The notes under the pieces are model-generated. The model was given only the letters and a program-made list of their open reading frames with translations, was not told where the DNA came from and searched no databases. Positions 27,105 to 36,569 of a stretch of DNA of 64,000 nt are shown here, piece after piece. Position 1 is the first letter of the stretch. Each line of letters starts with the position of its first letter. Both the position numbers and the translations under genes were made by a program. This DNA comes from Phyllobacterium trifolii (lineage in GTDB: Bacteria > Pseudomonadota > Alphaproteobacteria > Rhizobiales > Rhizobiaceae), in NCBI RefSeq assembly GCF_014192095.1, contig NZ_JACHXN010000022.1, positions 1-64,000 on the forward strand, written 5' to 3'.

Positions 27105-27809
27105 TTGCAGCTTCGTTCTCCGAGCAGAAACTTCAAAGAGCAAAAAGTTGTCTCGGTCACGCGCAAGGACCAAGTTTATACAATATTGAGACAGGCGATC
27201 ATTTCGTCGCAGTTGTCACCGGGCGAAACCATTCGCAAGGAGCTTGTTGCGGCGCAACTGGGTGTTTCCCGCACCCCGGTCAGCGATGCAATAAACCGAC
27301 TCGCGGATGAGGGCCTTGTCGAGATTTACCCGCAGACGGGAACCTTCGTTGCGCGGCTTTGGCTCGATAAGATAGAAACGGCGCAATTCGTCCGTGTCGC
27401 GCTCGAGACAGCCGCGATTCGCCGCACTGCGGAACGCGCAACCCCTGAGACCATCGCTCGTTTTCGGCAGAATCTGGAGCGTCAGCGAAAGGCCGCCGAT
27501 AAGCAGGATTTCGAACAGTTCTACGAACTCGATGAAGCGCTGCATGACCTTATTTGCGATGCTGCAGGACTAGTGGGGTTGCGTGAGATCGCTTCAAAGG
27601 AACGCAGTCAGATCGATCGCGTTAGAAGACTTTTGCTCCACTACGAAACCCGGATGATCGAGACTTTGGCAGAGCACGAGGCGATCATCTCGGCCATAGC
27701 CGACAAGGATCCCGACAAGGCCGCCAAGACGATGGAAGCACATATAGCCCAGATGGGCAAAATGCTCTTGCATCTTAGAAATAAACGCCCGGAACTGTTT
27801 GGAAGCTAG
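27105..27809 (+). CDS. GntR/FCD-family transcriptional regulator
   Basis: A 234-residue FadR-subfamily regulator. The N-terminal winged helix (residues 20-85; VYTILRQAIISSQLSPGETIRKELVAAQLGVSRTPVSDAINRLADEGLV) is followed by an all-helical FCD ligand domain with the metal-binding pattern D-H-H (YELDEALHDLI, AEHEAI, MEAHI). The start is a TTG at 27105 with a G-rich element (GGGGG) 6-7 nt upstream. It is divergent from the sugar ABC operon and probably represses it until an uptake product binds. Its stop overlaps the convergent DUF1349 gene by 4 bp. Confidence 0.85.
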   Translation: MQLRSPSRNFKEQKVVSVTRKDQVYTILRQAIISSQLSPGETIRKELVAAQLGVSRTPVSDAINRLADEGLVEIYPQTGTFVARLWLDKIETAQFVRVALETAAIRRTAERATPETIARFRQNLERQRKAADKQDFEQFYELDEALHDLICDAAGLVGLREIASKERSQIDRVRRLLLHYETRMIETLAEHEAIISAIADKDPDKAAKTMEAHIAQMGKMLLHLRNKRPELFGS

Positions 27810-28378
27810 TCGTGAAGATTGCGCGAAATGGCAGAACCGACAGTCAGATCGCGAAACGTCGCCTCGAAACCGCCTCTCTCTGGTGAGCACGCCATCATAC
27901 CTACTGAAGCGTCACCCGATGAAAACGGGGCCAGACGGGCGAGTTGCCATGCTCCACCATTGACAGAGAACTGCACCCGTACTGCATCCCCGTGACGCGT
28001 CAGTCGCACGTTTATCTCATCTTTAGTAGTCGAACCATGAAGGGGGATGACGGACCAATCCGACGTGCCGTTGGTGACCACGACGCTGAAATGCATCAGA
28101 CCATCCGTGTATTCGATCCCGGTCTTGATCCAACGCTGTGGGTCGATGCGCAGCATCAGCCCCGCTTGATCATAGAGCTGTTGATAGTCACCGCAAACCG
28201 TAACGCTGGCCGTAAAATCACCACTGACCGGCGTCAAATAGGCATGGCCATTGTCACGCTCGAAACCGTAAAACGTCTGCTGCCAGAAGTCGGTCTTTTC
28301 CTTGGTCGCGAGGTGGAGTTCGTTGGCATCGCCGCTGAAGGCCGCCGGTTCATTCAACCAGCTGAACATATTGCCCAT
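27806..28378 (-). CDS. DUF1349 domain protein (concanavalin-like)
   Basis: A 190-residue protein of the DUF1349 family, a jelly-roll fold like YesU and often encoded with carbohydrate genes. FSWLNEPAAF, ATKEKTDFWQQTFYG, GDYQQLYDQAGLMLRID, WIKTGIEYTDG and SVVVTNGTSDWS are conserved family segments. No signal peptide is seen, so it is probably cytosolic. It lies between the sugar regulator and the iron ABC operon. It may bind or process the sugar, but this is inferred only from context. The starts MGNM and MFSW are both possible. Confidence 0.8.
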   Translation of the reverse strand: MGNMFSWLNEPAAFSGDANELHLATKEKTDFWQQTFYGFERDNGHAYLTPVSGDFTASVTVCGDYQQLYDQAGLMLRIDPQRWIKTGIEYTDGLMHFSVVVTNGTSDWSVIPLHGSTTKDEINVRLTRHGDAVRVQFSVNGGAWQLARLAPFSSGDASVGMMACSPERGGFEATFRDLTVGSAISRNLHD

Positions 28379-28401
28379 GGATCCAGATCTCGCACTTATG
28401 T

Positions 28402-29463
28402 TTATTCGAAGACATGTGCCTTACCAAGCACGACTATCTGAACACGACTCCCAACCGCGGGCAAATTGATACTTGTCGTCTTGATCACCAGCGAAGGCTT
28501 GTCCAGCGTATCGTGACTCTTACCGGCCAATGAAATGGCGATAGAACATGAAGCACCGCCGAATTCAGTCCGGATGATATTCCCGTAAAAACCCGTATCA
28601 TCATTGGCGTCAACAGACACCGGAGAAAGAACCACCTGCTCCGGCCGCAGCATGATTTTCGCAGGACCTGAGCGAAGTGAACTGGTTTCTATACGGCCGA
28701 GTGGGCAAACGGCCCAGCCATCATTGAGCTGTGCATCCAGGATGATGACGTCACCCAAAAAGGCGGCCGTGTATGGATCGCGCGGATTCAGATAGAGATC
28801 TTCGGGTGAACCCACTTGCAGAAGCTTGCCTTCGCGCAAAATGGCTACCTGATCGGCAAACGAGAGAGCTTCGGCCTGATCGTGGGTAACCAATATGGCG
28901 GTGATCTTCTGAGTGCGCAGCACCTCGGCCACCGATGACCTGATACCTTCGCGGAGACCTGCATCAAGAGCAGAAAACGGCTCATCGAAAAGCATTAGTT
29001 TCGGCTGTCTGGCCAGTGCGCGAGCGAGTGCAACACGCTGTTGCTGACCTCCTGACAATTGATGCGGACGTCTATCCCGCATAGCCGGTGTGAGTTCGAC
29101 CAGATCCATCAGGGCCAGAATGCGTTTGTCGCGTTGCGGAGTATTTCGTTCGAGCCCAAACCCGATGTTGTCGCTGACAGTCAAATGCGGAAATAAAGCA
29201 CCATGTTGTGCGACGATGCCTATACTGCGACGATGTGCAGGCACCACGGCCGGTCCGTTCGCCAGAACACTTCCGTCCAACACGACCCGACCGGTATCAG
29301 GTACTTCGAACCCAGCGATCAAACGTAGCAGCGTAGTTTTTCCAGACCCGGAGGAGCCCACGACAGCGGTGCGACTGCCCGCCGGCACATCGATGGTGAC
29401 ATCGTCGAGAGCGGCGACTTTTCCATAGCACTTGCTGATACCGGTGACGGTGAGAAATGTCAT
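28402..29463 (-). CDS. fbpC: Ferric iron ABC transporter ATP-binding protein
   Basis: A 353-residue ATPase of the FbpC/PotA type. Walker [21 protein letters not shown], signature [15 protein letters not shown], Walker [13 protein letters not shown] and H-loop [12 protein letters not shown] are all intact. A C-terminal TOBE-like region (about 235-350; [12 protein letters not shown]) is present. The ATG overlaps the permease stop as ATGA. As the last gene of the operon with the binding protein and a double permease, it energises uptake of ferric iron. Confidence 0.85.
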   Translation of the reverse strand: MTFLTVTGISKCYGKVAALDDVTIDVPAGSRTAVVGSSGSGKTTLLRLIAGFEVPDTGRVVLDGSVLANGPAVVPAHRRSIGIVAQHGALFPHLTVSDNIGFGLERNTPQRDKRILALMDLVELTPAMRDRRPHQLSGGQQQRVALARALARQPKLMLFDEPFSALDAGLREGIRSSVAEVLRTQKITAILVTHDQAEALSFADQVAILREGKLLQVGSPEDLYLNPRDPYTAAFLGDVIILDAQLNDGWAVCPLGRIETSSLRSGPAKIMLRPEQVVLSPVSVDANDDTGFYGNIIRTEFGGASCSIAISLAGKSHDTLDKPSLVIKTTSINLPAVGSRVQIVVLGKAHVFE

Positions 29464-31049
29464 CGTCCACCCATTCTTTTCGATTGTGCATAAAGCAGAA
29501 GCGTCATGGGCAGGGACAAGAGCACCATCATGAGCGCGTAGGGTGCCGCACCCACATAGTCAATCTCGCTGGTAAGCGACCAGAACTGCATCGCAAGCGT
29601 CCGGGTGCCGTTTGGTGCCAGCATCAGCGTCGCCGTCAACTCGTTGGTTATTCCCAGGCCTACCAGTGCCATGCTGACCGCAACGCCGGGAGCAGCAAGG
29701 CGCATGGTAATCTGCCTGACTGCCTGCGCGGGTGACCGTCCGAGCGCCATGGCTGCCTGCTCAAGCTCGACCGGCACCTGCGCAATACTGGCGCGCAAAC
29801 CAACGAGCGACCTGGGAAGGAATAGCAGGGCGTAGGCGAGGAGGAGCGTAAATACTGTCTGATAAAGAGGAAGCGCGACGCGTACGGTTACGGTCACCAG
29901 TGCCAATGCCACCACCACTCCCGGCAAAGATCCGACATAGTAGTGGCACGCCTCCATAATCCGTTGAAAGCGGCCCGGCGCTCGAACTGAAAGCCAAGCC
30001 ATTGGCACGCTGATGATTGTGGTCAGTAGAGCGCCTGCAACTGCAAATATGATGGTTTGGCCAAGAGCCATGCCAATCAGGTCTAGGCGCCAGCTGCCTA
30101 TGCCGCCGAGAGACAGCCAACGGGTGAGAGTGACGAATGGAACGCCGAGAGACAGCCCGGCTGTGATCAGGCAAATCAGAAAGGCGGGTATCGCCAACAA
30201 ACCCAATCTGTATTTGACCGGATCGCGTGCAGCACCCGAGCCGACCCGGGCATAGCGTTCATTGCCTCGCAAAAGTGCTTCAAGGCCCAAAAGGCCGAAG
30301 CAGCAAACGACCAACACGCCACCAAGCATATTGGCCGCGGGACCATTAAAGGCCGACTGAAACTGATCGACAATGGCCGTCGTGAACGTATCGAACCTTA
30401 TCATGACGTAGAGACCATATTCGGCAAGGAGATGAAGCCCGATGAGCAACGAGCCCCCGCAAATAGCGAGACGCAATTGGGGTAACACTGCGAAAAAGAA
30501 GACACGCCACGGACCGTTGCCCAGAGAAGCGGCCGCATCCTCAATTGCCGGATCCAACCGGCGGAGCTGGGCGGAAACCGGCAGATACAAGAATGGAAAA
30601 TATGCCAAAACCGACACCAGAACGCCGCCGAAAAGCCCATGCAGGCCGGGTATCAGGCTGACCCACGCGTAGCTTTGCACAAAAGCTGGGACTGCAAGTG
30701 GAGCTACTGCGAACCAGGACCAGATGCGCGCTCCTCGCAGGTCGGTGCGCTCCGTGAGCCATGCAAGCGTGACTGCAAGGATGATGGATATCGGGATCGT
30801 GACCGCGAGCAGCAGTGCGGTATTGATCAGAAGCTCGCCCACTCGCGGCCGGAAAATCAGGGTCGAGGCGGTTTCCCAGCCAGTCTGTATGCCGATCCAG
30901 ATGACAAACCCGACGGGCAGCAGCGAGACAAGCGAAACGATCGCTGCTGCCAGAACCATAGGCCCATTCGACATCCACCGGCGCCGGATGAGCGGGTGGG
31001 AAGCTTGGAGAACGTCGCCTGGCTGGTAAAGTGACTGGCTTGGCGGCAA
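29460..31049 (-). CDS. fbpB: Ferric iron ABC transporter permease (fused, two halves)
   Basis: A 529-residue inner-membrane protein with about 12 transmembrane segments and two permease halves, each with the cytoplasmic EAA loop ([21 protein letters not shown] near residue 180; [20 protein letters not shown] near 445). This duplicated layout is typical of FbpB/SfuB. The frame begins with TTG 31049 without a good ribosome site; the next in-frame ATG is codon 26, so the exact start is uncertain. It lies 134 bp downstream of the binding-protein gene, in a gap that holds two hairpins. Confidence 0.87.
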   Translation of the reverse strand: MPPSQSLYQPGDVLQASHPLIRRRWMSNGPMVLAAAIVSLVSLLPVGFVIWIGIQTGWETASTLIFRPRVGELLINTALLLAVTIPISIILAVTLAWLTERTDLRGARIWSWFAVAPLAVPAFVQSYAWVSLIPGLHGLFGGVLVSVLAYFPFLYLPVSAQLRRLDPAIEDAAASLGNGPWRVFFFAVLPQLRLAICGGSLLIGLHLLAEYGLYVMIRFDTFTTAIVDQFQSAFNGPAANMLGGVLVVCCFGLLGLEALLRGNERYARVGSGAARDPVKYRLGLLAIPAFLICLITAGLSLGVPFVTLTRWLSLGGIGSWRLDLIGMALGQTIIFAVAGALLTTIISVPMAWLSVRAPGRFQRIMEACHYYVGSLPGVVVALALVTVTVRVALPLYQTVFTLLLAYALLFLPRSLVGLRASIAQVPVELEQAAMALGRSPAQAVRQITMRLAAPGVAVSMALVGLGITNELTATLMLAPNGTRTLAMQFWSLTSEIDYVGAAPYALMMVLLSLPMTLLLYAQSKRMGGR

Positions 31050-31072
31050 AGTAAATTGCTTTCATTGTTGCG

Positions 31073-31150
31073 GCTATAGTTCAGTCAACAACTGACTATA
31101 GCTGCCTGGAATTGAGCGACATCCCCGATGGAAGCACCGGGGATGTCGCT
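31073..31150 (-). promoter_or_regulatory. Two inverted repeats between fbpA and fbpB
   Basis: A 13-bp perfect stem with a 10-nt loop (31115-31150, GC-rich) lies just after the fbpA stop. It is followed by a second 12-bp inverted repeat with one bulged base (31073-31102, GCTATAGT...ACTATAGC). Neither has a T run on the minus strand, so they are not simple terminators. In binding-protein operons such stems often protect the first cistron's mRNA and set the excess of binding protein over permease; that role is inferred. Confidence 0.5.
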
Positions 31151-31182
31151 GGCGAACTGTTAGCTCGACCAGAGTGTTACGG

Positions 31183-32202
31183 CTAGAGCAAACCAGCAGC
31201 AGTCATCAGCTCGGTGACCTTTTTGCTGTCGAGCTTCGACGGCTCGACTTTAGGAGCTTGCAGGTCAGCAAGCGGAACCAGTTTGGGGTTGGATGCGGCT
31301 CCCTCACCTACGGCATATTCGAAGGAAGTGCCGTCTCGCAGGATCTCCTGGCCGCCTTTGCCGGTAACCCACTTTACGAATGCCTGTGCCTGCTCCTTGT
31401 GCTTGCTGGAGGCCAAAACGCCGCCACCTGAGACGCTTATGAATGCGCCCGGATCTTCATTCTTGAAGTAGTGTGAGGCGATGTTTTTGCTGTTCTCTCC
31501 GGTCTTGGCCTGATCACCAAAGTAATAATAATGGTAGATAACTGCACCCTCGACCTCGCCGGCATTGACGGCCTTCATGGCAGTGCTGTTGCCCTTGTAG
31601 GGAGTGAAATTTTCCTTCATTGCTTTTAGCCAAGCAGCGGTTGCTTCTTCGCCTTTCAGCTGGAGAAGCGCACCGACAATTGCTTGGAAGTCAGCCCCGG
31701 ACGGCGATGCTGCCCAACGGCCTTTCCAGCTTGCGTCCGCGAGATCCAGCATGGACTTTGGCAGTTTGTCCTCGGTCAGCTTGTTCTTGTCATAGACGAA
31801 AACGGTAGAGCGGGCTGCAACACCGACCCAATGACCATTGGCCGGGCGATAATTTTCGGGCACCTGAGCAAGCGTATCGGCGTTCAGAGGCTCGAACAGG
31901 TTGGCGTTGTCGACGAGCGCCATACCCGGTGAATTTTCGGTCAGGTACACGTCCGCAGGTGACGCTGCTCCTTCCTGGACAAGCTGGTTGGCGAATTCCA
32001 TATCGCTACCGTTGCGCAAGGTTACCTTGATTCCCGTTTCCTTGGTGAAGCCAGCGGCCCAGGCTTCGGTCAGGCTTTCATGTTGTGCGTTATAGACGAC
32101 AATGCCTTCCGACTCACTCTGCGCCGTTGCCAGCATTGTTGAGCCGGCAAGACCGGCGGCAAAAGCCATAACTCCGGCCAAAGATGATAGAGAGAATTTC
32201 AT
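31183..32202 (-). CDS. fbpA: Ferric iron ABC transporter substrate-binding protein
   Basis: A 339-residue periplasmic protein of the FbpA/FutA class. The signal peptide MKFSLSSLAGVMAFAAGLAG is cleaved near ATAQS. IVVYNAQHESLTEAWAAGFTKETGI is the usual first strand with the iron-ligand histidine, and VIYHYYYFGDQ contains the paired tyrosines that bind Fe(III). ATG 32202 follows GGAGG with 5 nt spacing, so the eight codons upstream are excluded. It is the first gene of an fbpABC operon, with an iron-box-like site 65 bp upstream. Confidence 0.9.
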   Translation of the reverse strand: MKFSLSSLAGVMAFAAGLAGSTMLATAQSESEGIVVYNAQHESLTEAWAAGFTKETGIKVTLRNGSDMEFANQLVQEGAASPADVYLTENSPGMALVDNANLFEPLNADTLAQVPENYRPANGHWVGVAARSTVFVYDKNKLTEDKLPKSMLDLADASWKGRWAASPSGADFQAIVGALLQLKGEEATAAWLKAMKENFTPYKGNSTAMKAVNAGEVEGAVIYHYYYFGDQAKTGENSKNIASHYFKNEDPGAFISVSGGGVLASSKHKEQAQAFVKWVTGKGGQEILRDGTSFEYAVGEGAASNPKLVPLADLQAPKVEPSKLDSKKVTELMTAAGLL

Positions 32203-32266
32203 GGCGACCTCCGTTTTTATGAGCATGCGGCTTGAACAGCTACACTTGCTTTCCGATAATCATTTA

Positions 32267-32281
32267 TGATGAAAATTGTCA
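32267..32281 (-). promoter_or_regulatory. Candidate iron-responsive (RirA-type) operator
   Basis: TGA-TGAAAATTG-TCA fits the rhizobial iron-responsive operator TGA-N9-TCA. On the minus strand it overlaps TTGACA, a consensus -35 element (32277-32282); the -10 partner TTATCG at 17 bp spacing is poor. Overlap with the -35 would let a repressor block fbpA transcription when iron is plentiful. No rirA gene is in the window. Confidence 0.5.
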
Positions 32282-32450
32282 ACTTATATCGCATTGAGAA
32301 CGGTTGCCGAGTGGCATGCACCAGCGACTTCTACTGCACCCGATTGCGTTCATATCGTTGACAAATACACCGGGCAAATTGGGGTTCACTGTGCGTTTCG
32401 CACCGACTCTCAAATATCGCTCAAAGCGAACCGCATGCCATGGAATTTGT

Positions 32451-33200
32451 ATGTCTCAATCCATCAAACCGTCCCTCGCCCGATACGCCGCCAGCAGCAA
32501 TTTCGACACGCCCCGCCATTTGGGAACACGCTATGACGCGAAGGGAACTTTCCTGCCGGAACCAGGTAATACTGTGATCTGTCATCTGGTGGACGGTTCG
32601 GCCTCGGAGCGCGCTGTCATTGAGGTGCGAAACCGCATGCTGTCGATGCCCGACGCCGGTAAACTGACGTTCACACCTATATCCAGCCTGCACATGACGT
32701 TGTTTCAAGGCATCATCGAATATCGCCGCGCACTGCCGTATTGGCCGCTGGATGTTCCTCTCAATACCAACATTGACGAGATGACCCGTCTATATTTGGA
32801 CCGTCTCAACCCATTCGGAGGCTTAGGGTCGTTCAAAATCAAGGTGATTGACGTCACTCCCGTGGGTCTGACCGTCACTGGAGCAAGTTCGGAAGACGAA
32901 GCTCTCATCAAGAAATGGCGCGACGCACTCGCCGTTCCGTTCGGCTACCGCCATCCAGATCACGACAACTATGTCTTTCATATCACCTTCGCTTATCCCG
33001 TTGACTGGTTAGCTGATGAGCGCCTTCCCGTCTGGCAAGAGCTGCTGGACGAGTGTCTGCTCTATCTTGAGAGGACAGCGCCCATTGTTGAAATTCATCC
33101 ACCCGCCTTTTGCAGCTTCAATGACATGAACCACTTTGAAGAACTGCTGGTTCTGGGCAACAAGCATCATCTAGCATCTGCGTCGAGCATGGCGAAATAA
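32451..33200 (+). CDS. DUF1868 protein of the 2H phosphoesterase superfamily
   Basis: A 249-residue protein of the DUF1868 family. The two histidine motifs of 2H phosphoesterases/2'-5' RNA ligase-like folds are visible: SSLHMTLFQG (about residue 85) and NYVFHITFAYP (about 180). Conserved leading segments GTRYDAKGTFLPEPGNTVICHL and LDRLNPFGGLGSFKIKV support the family. The start at 32451 (MSQSIK) is chosen over an open 49-codon extension that overlaps the fbpA promoter. It probably hydrolyses or ligates a cyclic or 2'-phosphate; its substrate is unknown. Confidence 0.78.
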   Translation: MSQSIKPSLARYAASSNFDTPRHLGTRYDAKGTFLPEPGNTVICHLVDGSASERAVIEVRNRMLSMPDAGKLTFTPISSLHMTLFQGIIEYRRALPYWPLDVPLNTNIDEMTRLYLDRLNPFGGLGSFKIKVIDVTPVGLTVTGASSEDEALIKKWRDALAVPFGYRHPDHDNYVFHITFAYPVDWLADERLPVWQELLDECLLYLERTAPIVEIHPPAFCSFNDMNHFEELLVLGNKHHLASASSMAK

Positions 33201-33344
33201 GCATGCGCATCGCCGTTCCGGTTGCGTCGACTGCCGGGCGCCGCAGCCCATAACTTCATAAAACTGTCATATTTGGGAAACGGAAAATTGAAGGATCAGG
33301 GGAAAATATACATCTAAATAATTACCCCTCCCCGGAGTTTTCCC

Positions 33345-35144
33345 ATGAGTTTTCGTCCAGCGGAAATGTTGGTTTTGTGTCGTTTTGGCGATGATCAGCT
33401 CGTTACACTCGCAAAACTAGCTATCGAAACCGCCTTTCAGCCCGTCGTCGAAGCCGCAAGCGGTGCGACATTTGGCTATGAATCGTTGATGCGTGGCTAT
33501 GACCGACTTGGCTTCCAATCACCTTTGGAACTTCTGGACAAAGCTCACGACGTCAATCAATTGCTGGAACTTGAGCAAATGATCAACAGTCGCGCCTTTG
33601 CCGAGTTCGGCGGACTGCCCGGCTATAACCAGCGAATGCTCTTTATCAATATGGATGCAAGGCTCATTGGCCTCGGCAGCGATATCGTGGAACGGCTCAC
33701 CAATCATTTAACCAAAGCAGGGATACGCCCTTCCTCAATCTGCTTCGAACTGTCAGAACGCTTCGACAACGCTCAGGATCCGACCTTTTCTGAACTCATC
33801 AAAAAGCTGCGCCATTCCGGTTTCAAGCTGGCCATCGATGATTTTGGTGTCGGCTTCAACGGCCTCAAGCTGCTCTGCGACTATGCTACGGACTATGTCA
33901 AAATCGATCGCCATTTCGTGTCAAAGCTGGATTCTACACCGCGCAAACGGCACATCGTCAAACAGATCGTTCAGACAGCGCATATGCTTGGCGCCAGGAT
34001 CATCGCTGAAGGAGTGGAAACCGAAGCAGAATTTGTAATCTGCCGGGAACTTGGCTGTGATCTCGTGCAAGGATATTTCATCGCACGCCCTACCACCCAT
34101 TTTGGCGAATTGCAGGATTCGTATCCTCACCTCGAACAGGCGGGATCCTTACGCAGGCAGACCACAACGCTGGATAGCATCCTGATCAGAGCGCAGGTAC
34201 AGCGCCTGCCTGCCGTGCGAGAAAATGATGATCTCGACAAGGTCTTCGAGCTTTTCCGCAACAACCCGCAGCAAAGCTTCTTTCCCATCCTCGGTGCTAA
34301 TGACGAGCCACGCGGCGTACTGCACGAGCATCATGTCAAAGGGAGAATTTATCACCCGTTCGGTCGTGACCTATTAAAGAACCGCATCTATCAGCGCGGG
34401 ATCGCGCACTTTGTTACCGAGGCCCCCATTGCCGATATCAATACGCCTGCGGAGCAAATGCTGAAAATCTTCGCCGGCATGAATGGCAGCGATTGCGTGA
34501 TCCTGACAGAAAATCTTCGTTATGCGGGCGTGCTTTCAGCGTCGTCGCTTTTGAAAATCATCAATGAAAAGCTACTCAAGACGGCCCAGGACCAGAATCC
34601 GCTGACCAGCCTTCCGGGTAACAGATCCATTCGCGACTATGTCCAGGATGTCATGCGCGACGGCTCCGACGCGCGCTATTTCTGCTATTTCGACTTCGAC
34701 AATTTCAAGCCCTTCAACGATCACTATGGTTTTCAGAAGGGCGATCTCGCCATTGCTCTTTTCGCCTCTTTGCTCAGACACCATTTCGTCGGAGAAGACA
34801 AATTCCTGGGCCATGTCGGTGGCGATGACTTTTTTGTCGGCATAACAGGAGGAACACGCGGCGAGCTGGAACCAGTATTGACACAACTGTTGCTAGATTT
34901 CAGCGTCAAAGTCTGCGAACTTTACAGCCCGGAAGACTGCGCAGCTGGTGTTATCCTCGCCCATGACAGGACGGGCGGCGAACGTCTATTCCCGCTGATG
35001 CGCTGCAGCGTCGCCGTACTGGAAATCGCGCAAGGCCATATGCAGGTCGACGTAAACCGCGTTAGCGCATCAATCGCCGCCATCAAGGCTTCGGCAAAGG
35101 AAAGCGTGGCAGGTCTGGTTTTTAGCGGATTGAGCGAAATGTAG
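33345..35144 (+). CDS. EAL-GGDEF cyclic-di-GMP protein with a central CBS-like region
   Basis: A 599-residue soluble protein. The EAL phosphodiesterase domain (about 25-260) keeps the usual catalytic set: Glu46 in YESLMRG, FINMD, CFELSE, AIDDFGVG, VKIDRHF, IAEGVETE and LVQGYF. Residues 270-415 resemble a CBS pair (PAVRENDDLDKVFELFRNNPQQSFFPIL). The C-terminal GGDEF domain (about 425-595) reads GGDDF near 492-496, with Asp in place of the metal-binding Glu, and has no RxxD I-site, so cyclase activity is doubtful. Net effect: probably degrades c-di-GMP. GGAG precedes the start. No membrane helices. Confidence 0.9.
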   Translation: MSFRPAEMLVLCRFGDDQLVTLAKLAIETAFQPVVEAASGATFGYESLMRGYDRLGFQSPLELLDKAHDVNQLLELEQMINSRAFAEFGGLPGYNQRMLFINMDARLIGLGSDIVERLTNHLTKAGIRPSSICFELSERFDNAQDPTFSELIKKLRHSGFKLAIDDFGVGFNGLKLLCDYATDYVKIDRHFVSKLDSTPRKRHIVKQIVQTAHMLGARIIAEGVETEAEFVICRELGCDLVQGYFIARPTTHFGELQDSYPHLEQAGSLRRQTTTLDSILIRAQVQRLPAVRENDDLDKVFELFRNNPQQSFFPILGANDEPRGVLHEHHVKGRIYHPFGRDLLKNRIYQRGIAHFVTEAPIADINTPAEQMLKIFAGMNGSDCVILTENLRYAGVLSASSLLKIINEKLLKTAQDQNPLTSLPGNRSIRDYVQDVMRDGSDARYFCYFDFDNFKPFNDHYGFQKGDLAIALFASLLRHHFVGEDKFLGHVGGDDFFVGITGGTRGELEPVLTQLLLDFSVKVCELYSPEDCAAGVILAHDRTGGERLFPLMRCSVAVLEIAQGHMQVDVNRVSASIAAIKASAKESVAGLVFSGLSEM

Positions 35145-35145
35145 C

Positions 35146-35179
35146 GTCGCGGCCCACGGACAGAAGCCCAGGCCGCGAC
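35146..35179. terminator. Hairpin between convergent genes
   Basis: GTCGCGGCC (35146-35154) pairs perfectly with GGCCGCGAC (35171-35179) across a 16-nt loop, directly after the EAL-GGDEF stop and just below the acvB stop. No T run follows on either strand, so it may be a weak or factor-assisted bidirectional end signal. Confidence 0.3.
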
Positions 35180-35186
35180 ATGATCG

Positions 35187-36569
35187 TTACTTTGGCTGCC
35201 GCGATGCAACAGCTTCCATCAGCTTGCCAGCAAGCATCTCATATTTCTCATCATAGTGATGGTCGCCGGCAAGCTCGATCTTCTGAACTGCAGAAAGCGA
35301 TGGAGCCGTGCATGCCGTGTCATCTTCTTCCGAACCATAAACGCATAGGACCTTGTCCAGCGGCAGCTTCGCAACTGCCGGTGCTACCTCATTATCGCCG
35401 CCCAAGCCAAGCCACGCACCAACAGAAACCTGAAACGGCGTGGTCTCTTCCGTGCCGATCAAGCCGACAAGACTGATGCGGTCTTGCAGCTGTTTCGGCA
35501 GGAAGGGCCAAGAGAACGGGATCGTATTGGCGCCGAAGGAATAGCCGAGCAAAACCACGGGCAATTTGCCGGAGGGGTCAGCTTTGGCGACAATCCTCGT
35601 AATGTCCTTGGCAATGTCTTCCGGTTTGCGCAGCGACCAGAAATAGCGGAGCGAATCTACGCCGACCACGTGCACACTCTTTTTCGCAATGATGTCGCCA
35701 ACTGATTTGTCGATATCACGCCAGCCGCCATCGCCGGAGAAGAATACCGCGAGGTATTTAGCCTGGCCATCAGCGGCAGGAACGTCGATGGTGGGCAAGG
35801 CCTCCGCTGAAGCATCTTCCTTGGCAATATCGACTGCTGCGTCAGCCGCTATTACAAACCGCTCAGCTTTGGTGGCACCAATTTTTTCCTGCGCTAGAAA
35901 AAATCCGGCACTCGGAGGACCCTTGGGATCAGTGTCTGGCTTCTCTCGCACAATCGTCGCCGGATTGGGTAGATCGGCGTCATAGGAATAGCTGAACCCC
36001 TCGCCCGGAACGGCTTCGTAGTCTGCACCTTCGCACGAGGGAAGCTTCGTTTTGAGCGCCACAGATGGATCGACTGAAATCGCACCAGCGAGCGTCGCGG
36101 CCGGAGCGTCGGACATCGACGCATAAGCCATGACCCCACCCTCGCCGATTCCGATAACCACCGGATGCATATAGGTATCGACAGCAATCTGGCGCTGAGC
36201 TTCTTTTGCTATGCCTTCAAGATCGGAAACAAAATAGGTGCAATCGCCCGTGTCCTGATCGAGTTCCTTGCGCCATTTCTCCAGGTCAACCGTCAGTACG
36301 AGAAAATCGCGATCCAGCAGCAGTTTCGTCAAGGTTTCATCGTCAGCACCGAGACCACCCTTCTGCGACACCAGGATGGCAATACCTGTTGGCTTGCCAG
36401 CCGGTTGCAACAGCGGGACGTCGTTAAGACGCTCGGACGAAATGAGAATGCGGCTACCCGAAGACCCGAGACCAAACCAAGGGAAAAAATGGAGCGCTGC
36501 GGAAAGACCAACGCTAACGATGACAAATGCAAGTATAGCGAAGAGGTAGGGCCTGCGAATAAATTTCAT
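35187..36569 (-). CDS. acvB: AcvB/VirJ-family protein (lysyl-phosphatidylglycerol hydrolase partner)
   Basis: A 460-residue exported protein with one N-terminal helix (YLFAILAFVIVSVGLSAALHF). It contains two alpha/beta-hydrolase-like halves; the C-terminal VirJ-like half has VFFSGDGGWRDIDKSVGD and the nucleophile motif VLLGYSFGANTIPF (Ser near residue 345), with a likely acid-base pair near VYGSEEDDT and AGDHHYDE. In Agrobacterium AcvB cleaves lysyl-phosphatidylglycerol in the periplasm and in Rhizobium tropici its homologue (atvA) is acid-induced with lpiA. The ATG overlaps the lpiA stop (ATGA), giving the same operon here. Confidence 0.9.
   Translation of the reverse strand: MKFIRRPYLFAILAFVIVSVGLSAALHFFPWFGLGSSGSRILISSERLNDVPLLQPAGKPTGIAILVSQKGGLGADDETLTKLLLDRDFLVLTVDLEKWRKELDQDTGDCTYFVSDLEGIAKEAQRQIAVDTYMHPVVIGIGEGGVMAYASMSDAPAATLAGAISVDPSVALKTKLPSCEGADYEAVPGEGFSYSYDADLPNPATIVREKPDTDPKGPPSAGFFLAQEKIGATKAERFVIAADAAVDIAKEDASAEALPTIDVPAADGQAKYLAVFFSGDGGWRDIDKSVGDIIAKKSVHVVGVDSLRYFWSLRKPEDIAKDITRIVAKADPSGKLPVVLLGYSFGANTIPFSWPFLPKQLQDRISLVGLIGTEETTPFQVSVGAWLGLGGDNEVAPAVAKLPLDKVLCVYGSEEDDTACTAPSLSAVQKIELAGDHHYDEKYEMLAGKLMEAVASRQPK

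Noticed and set aside
32304-32450. Upstream extension of the DUF1868 protein
   Set aside because: The added 49 codons overlap the fbpA promoter and iron box and do not look like the family's N-terminus.
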